From Caccovivens sp964594865 (GTDB lineage Bacteria > Bacillota > Clostridia > Christensenellales > UBA1242), in the NCBI GenBank assembly GCA_964594865.1, contig CAZQMZ010000001.1:142968-206967 (forward strand): DNA of 64,000 bases. Reading direction: 5' to 3'. Positions 60,969-64,000 of this stretch are shown here, piece by piece. Within the stretch, counting starts at the first letter, position 1. Each line of letters opens with the position of its first letter. Position numbers and translations under genes: made by a program. The notes beneath the pieces are model-generated. The model ran no database searches and was not told the origin of the DNA. It was given only the letters and a program-made list of their open reading frames with translations.

Positions 60969-61934
60969 ATGAACAAAGATTCCATAATCAAAAAGATTAA
61001 ATCAGCAAATAAAATTGCCATTTTTGCGCATCGCGATCCTGATCCGGATGCTTGCGGAGCTATGTTTGGGCTGAGAGAATTTTGTAGAAATTTGGGTAAA
61101 GAGGTTGTTGTGTTTGCCAAAAACACAAAACCGAAATATTTGCACCATATTTTTCCACTCGATGAAGCACGTGAGGATTTTGTTGTGTCTGATTTTGATT
61201 TGGTTATGCTTGTGGACATTCACACAATAAATCGCACGGAAAAAATTTTTCATAATGAATTGAAAAAGGCAAACAACATTGCCATCATCGACCACCACTT
61301 AATCAACAATCTGGAAGGAGTGGTAAGCAAAACCTATTGGATTGAAGATGTTGCTTCATGCTCTCAAATGCTTCTCGATTTGTTTAAGATTGAAAAAATG
61401 ACACCATCTCAAGATTGTGCAACATATATCTATGCCGGTATGATGGGCGACACCGACAGATTTTTGCATGACAACTTGACAAGACAAGTTTTTGAAAATG
61501 CAATTTTCTTGCAAGATTGTGGAGCAAGGATTCAACATGTCTATAACTTCCTTTATCGCTACATAACGCAAGAACAGATAAGAGTAAACAAATTCTTTTT
61601 AAACAATTTGAATTTCTTGGAAGATGGAAAGGTTGGCTATGTGATTTTCACGCAAAAAGATATCGAAAAAATGGAAGTTGATATGGATGACATCAAAACA
61701 TTCAGCAACAAAATCACCACAATCAAAGATATTGAAGTTTCTTTCTTTTGTTATGAGCGCGAAAAGGGAATTTTCAAAATCAGTATGCGCTCTTGCGGAA
61801 AAGATGTTTCAACTTTTGCAAACTCCATGGGTGGCGGTGGACATAAATGCGCCGCTGGTTTTGAAGTTGAAGAAAAACCGCATGAAATCAAAAAACTGAT
61901 TCAAAAATGGTCAAAGGAGATTTTCAATGGTTGA
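60969..61934 (+). CDS. nrnA: DHH/DHHA1 phosphoesterase, NrnA-type
   Basis: NrnA degrades nano-RNAs and pAp. The 321-residue protein has DHH motifs HRDPDPDACGAMFG (a variant of the usual HxxPDGDA), LVDIH, IDHH and the DHHA1 motif GGGGHKCAAGFE. AAAAGGAG precedes ATG 60969. Position between rbfA and truB is standard for Firmicutes. It overlaps truB by 8 nt. Confidence 0.93.
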   Translation: MNKDSIIKKIKSANKIAIFAHRDPDPDACGAMFGLREFCRNLGKEVVVFAKNTKPKYLHHIFPLDEAREDFVVSDFDLVMLVDIHTINRTEKIFHNELKKANNIAIIDHHLINNLEGVVSKTYWIEDVASCSQMLLDLFKIEKMTPSQDCATYIYAGMMGDTDRFLHDNLTRQVFENAIFLQDCGARIQHVYNFLYRYITQEQIRVNKFFLNNLNFLEDGKVGYVIFTQKDIEKMEVDMDDIKTFSNKITTIKDIEVSFFCYEREKGIFKISMRSCGKDVSTFANSMGGGGHKCAAGFEVEEKPHEIKKLIQKWSKEIFNG

Positions 61935-62796
61935 CAAGACGATTGAGATTTTCACAAAATCAGGGATTGTGCTTGTGAATAAGCCGGCGGGAATATCGTC
62001 AAACAAAGTGGTTAATGTCGTCAAATATGCTCTGGGCGCAAAAAAATGTGGGCATCTTGGCACGTTAGATTTGGAAGGAGAGGGACTCCTTCCTGTCACG
62101 GTCAACAGCGCGACAAAGCTTTTCAACTTTTTCTTGAACAAAGACAAGACATATGAAACAGTGTTTGAATTTGGAATTGAAACTGACACTCTTGATTTGT
62201 CGGGGCAAGTGACAAAAACAAAAGCGTGCCACATCACAAAATCTCAAGTTGAAGAAGTTGCCAGAGAAATGATTGGCAGATATGCACAAATGCCGCCACA
62301 ATATTCAGCAAAGAAAGTGGGCGGAAAAGTGGCATATAAAGAAGCGCGAAAGGGGCGAGCAGTTGACCTTCGACCGAAAGAAATTGAAATCTATGACATC
62401 AAAGTTTTGCAAAAAGTCAAAGAGAATGTTTTCAAGTTTTCAATCTCTTGTTCAAGCGGAACATACATTCGTTGCATAGCAAGAGATATGGCGGAAAAGT
62501 TGTCAACATATGGTATTATGCATTGCATACTACGCACAAGATGTGGTGGTTTCAAACTTGAAGATGCAAGCAGTTTGGAAGAGATAAAAAAGGGAAATTT
62601 CACTCTTATTCCAACCGACAAAGTGCTCGATTTTGATGAAATCCAACTCTCTTCAAATGATGCCGAGAGACTGTTGAATGGACAAACGGAAAATTGTTCT
62701 TTCGAAGATGGGACATACAAAGTTTATGGCGAAAAATTTTTGGGATTAGGAGAAGTGAAAAGCGGAAAATTGAAACTCACTTTGAGATTGCTTTAA
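61927..62796 (+). CDS. truB: tRNA pseudouridine(55) synthase TruB
   Basis: TruB makes pseudouridine 55 in the T-loop of tRNAs. The protein has 289 residues. GIVLVNKPAGISSNKVV and the catalytic-Asp motif GHLGTLDLEGEGLLPV are visible; the usual 'DPxAxG' is 'DLEGEG' here, with the Asp kept. RYAQMPPQYSAKKVGGKVAY and SCSSGTYIRCIARD are also characteristic. AAAGGAG precedes the ATG at 61927. Confidence 0.95.
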   Translation: MVDKTIEIFTKSGIVLVNKPAGISSNKVVNVVKYALGAKKCGHLGTLDLEGEGLLPVTVNSATKLFNFFLNKDKTYETVFEFGIETDTLDLSGQVTKTKACHITKSQVEEVAREMIGRYAQMPPQYSAKKVGGKVAYKEARKGRAVDLRPKEIEIYDIKVLQKVKENVFKFSISCSSGTYIRCIARDMAEKLSTYGIMHCILRTRCGGFKLEDASSLEEIKKGNFTLIPTDKVLDFDEIQLSSNDAERLLNGQTENCSFEDGTYKVYGEKFLGLGEVKSGKLKLTLRLL

Positions 62797-62807
62797 AGGA
62801 GATTTGT

Positions 62808-63698
62808 ATGGGGAAAATTTTGTTTGGGCCGGCTGGAAACAGTGAGTCTTTCTATAACGAAGGGCACAAGTCCACACTTGAAACACCGCAATGGCTGACA
62901 AAACAAGGTGCGGACAAATTCGAAGGCGGGCTTGACCTTTTTGAATATAGTTTTGGACAGGGTTATCGCATGAGTTCGGAAAAAGCGGAAAGTATTGGAA
63001 GGGCGTTCGCCGATTTTGGAATTGAGATGTCGGTGCACGCACCATATTTCATCAACTTTGCCAATCCTGACCCGATTATGTATGAAAAATCTTTGGGCTA
63101 CGTCAAAACAGGAATCAAGTTTTTGAAGGCCTTTGGTGCAAAAAGATTCATCTTTCACTCTGGTTCGTGTGGAAAAGAATCGCGCGAAAAAGCGATTGCC
63201 CTGATGACAGAGCGCTTCAAAGAATTCATGCCACTTTTTGAAAAGGAACTTGGAGAAAATATGTTTCTTTGTCCGGAAACTATGGGCAAACAAATGCAAA
63301 TTGGAACTTGGAAAGAAATCATTGATCTATGCACAATCTCGCCAAAACTGTTGCCGACTTTTGATTTTGGGCATATCAACGCACTGACGCAAGGAACGTT
63401 GAAAAGCAAAGAAGATTTCCAAAGAATTTTTGATTATTCTTTTGAAAAATTGGGTGAAAAGCGAACAAAAAATGCACATATTCACTTCTCAAAAATTCAA
63501 TATGGTTCAAAGGGCGAAATTCGACATTTGACTTTTGAAGATCAAATTTATGGTCCAAACTTTGAGCCACTTTGCGAAGTTCTTGTGGAAAATGACATGT
63601 CTTGTCACGTGATTTGTGAGAGCAATGGCACGATGGCAGAAGATTCTGTGAAAATGAAGGAGATATATCTTTCAAAATGCGGAAGTTTAGGCAAATAA
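62808..63698 (+). CDS. Endonuclease IV-like TIM-barrel protein
   Basis: The 296-residue protein has the AP-endonuclease-2 TIM-barrel pattern with metal-ligand segments HAPYFINFAN, FIFHSGSCG, CPETMGKQMQIG, TFDFGHINAL, HIHFSK and CESNG. Endonuclease IV cuts DNA at abasic sites; related barrels are sugar isomerases. The three-metal ligand set looks mostly preserved, so a nuclease is reasonable but not certain. AAAGGAG precedes ATG 62808, 12 nt after truB. In most Firmicutes ribF follows truB. Confidence 0.85.
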   Translation: MGKILFGPAGNSESFYNEGHKSTLETPQWLTKQGADKFEGGLDLFEYSFGQGYRMSSEKAESIGRAFADFGIEMSVHAPYFINFANPDPIMYEKSLGYVKTGIKFLKAFGAKRFIFHSGSCGKESREKAIALMTERFKEFMPLFEKELGENMFLCPETMGKQMQIGTWKEIIDLCTISPKLLPTFDFGHINALTQGTLKSKEDFQRIFDYSFEKLGEKRTKNAHIHFSKIQYGSKGEIRHLTFEDQIYGPNFEPLCEVLVENDMSCHVICESNGTMAEDSVKMKEIYLSKCGSLGK

Positions 63699-63713
63699 AT
63701 TTTTCAAAAACAC

Positions 63714-63743
63714 TTGATATATGTCGGTTGAATATGTTATCAT
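63714..63743 (+). promoter_or_regulatory. Sigma-A promoter of efp
   Basis: TTGATA (63714-63719), 18-nt spacer, TATCAT (63738-63743), extended TGT. Confidence 0.7.
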
Positions 63744-63786
63744 ACACATGATAGGATGTAAAATAAATTTTTTTATAGGAGTTTTT

Positions 63787-64000
63787 ATGATCACAGCAGG
63801 AGATTTCAGAAAAGGCACAACTTTTGAGATGGATGGGGCGGTTTATAATGTCGTTGACTTTATGCATGTAAAGCCGGGCAAAGGTTCTCCATTTGTGCGT
63901 GCAAAAATCAAAAATGTCATGACAGGGCAGGTGAAGGAAGATACCTTCAACCCTTCTGACAAATTTCAAGAAGCAATCATTGAAAAGAAAGAAATGCTCT
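63787..64000 (+). CDS. efp: Elongation factor P (truncated by window edge)
   Basis: EF-P relieves ribosome stalling at polyproline. The first 71 residues are visible: MITAGDFRKGTTFE and the tip loop HVKPGKGSPFVRAKIKN. The modifiable Lys is K32, as in Bacillus EF-P, followed by KEDTFNPSDKF. AGGAG precedes ATG 63787. The gene continues beyond the window. Confidence 0.97.
   Translation, partial: MITAGDFRKGTTFEMDGAVYNVVDFMHVKPGKGSPFVRAKIKNVMTGQVKEDTFNPSDKFQEAIIEKKEML

Overview
The window is a stretch of chromosome from a low-G+C, spore-forming member of the Bacillota (Firmicutes), most likely an uncultured Clostridia-type lineage. This rests on the AT-rich sequence, AAGGAG-type ribosome binding sites, sigma-A promoters with frequent extended -10 boxes, a complete gerA-type spore germination operon behind a sigma-G-like promoter, RNase J, and the Firmicutes gene order rpsB-tsf-frr-uppS-cdsA-rseP-(polC)-rimP-nusA-ylxR-ylxQ-infB-rbfA-nrnA-truB. 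UGA is a stop codon: prfB (RF2) is present and keeps its programmed frameshift. The species cannot be named from sequence alone.

Layout. 1-1.4 kb: the end of leuS and a convergent PIN-domain gene. 1.5-5.7 kb: a calcium-type P-ATPase translationally coupled to an MFS transporter. 5.7-6 kb: a tandem pair of structured repeats. 6-9.8 kb: prfB-tsaD, a probably broken small membrane gene, and a U32 (TrhP/RlhA-like) hydroxylation gene. 9.9-16.3 kb: two membrane proteins of unknown role, a short alaS, a DUF4097-like surface protein and rmuC. 16.4-18.5 kb: tRNA-Gly, tRNA-Cys and tRNA-Leu, more copies of the structured repeat, and a transglutaminase-like gene lying between repeat copies. 18.5-24.6 kb: an acidic-tailed membrane protein, a secreted protein and a very large GLUG/beta-helix lipoprotein. 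24.7-34.8 kb: mainly housekeeping genes (pdaB-like deacetylase, double-OB SSB-like protein, gpmI, greA, RNase J, TrmR-like methyltransferase, PAP2, tsaE-tsaB) and a zinc-ribbon protein with an acidic tail. 34.9-38.8 kb: a 1295-residue surface protein with an intracellular coiled coil. 38.9-48.5 kb: half-size TSUP, SDR, a SHOCT protein, gerAA-AB-AC, tadA, two CPBP proteases, rlmH and an unknown gene. 48.6-64 kb: the translation/cell-envelope superoperon, ending in the start of efp.

How the genes work together. Several pathways are represented by more than one gene: t6A tRNA modification (tsaB, tsaE, tsaD), wobble-uridine hydroxylation/methylation (U32 protein plus TrmR-like enzyme), 30S assembly and initiation (rpsB, rimP, rbfA, infB, nusA), termination and recycling (prfB, frr), undecaprenyl and phospholipid synthesis (uppS, cdsA, PAP2), and spore germination (gerA operon, pdaB-like).

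Most notable points. (1) At the normal polC position there is a 510-residue protein that keeps the PolC N-terminal/OB region and a complete DEDDh exonuclease but has neither PHP nor polymerase domains. (2) The rimP-nusA-infB leader holds a 15-bp hairpin with one arm like a Shine-Dalgarno sequence and the other identical to the 16S anti-SD core; the second arm is also a perfect 7-nt complement of rimP's own RBS. (3) A five-copy dispersed repeat has two hairpins, one showing compensatory changes. (4) At least five genes have a -10 box ending only 6-8 nt before the ATG and no SD, which predicts leaderless mRNAs. (5) The prfB frameshift cassette matches the classical layout exactly.
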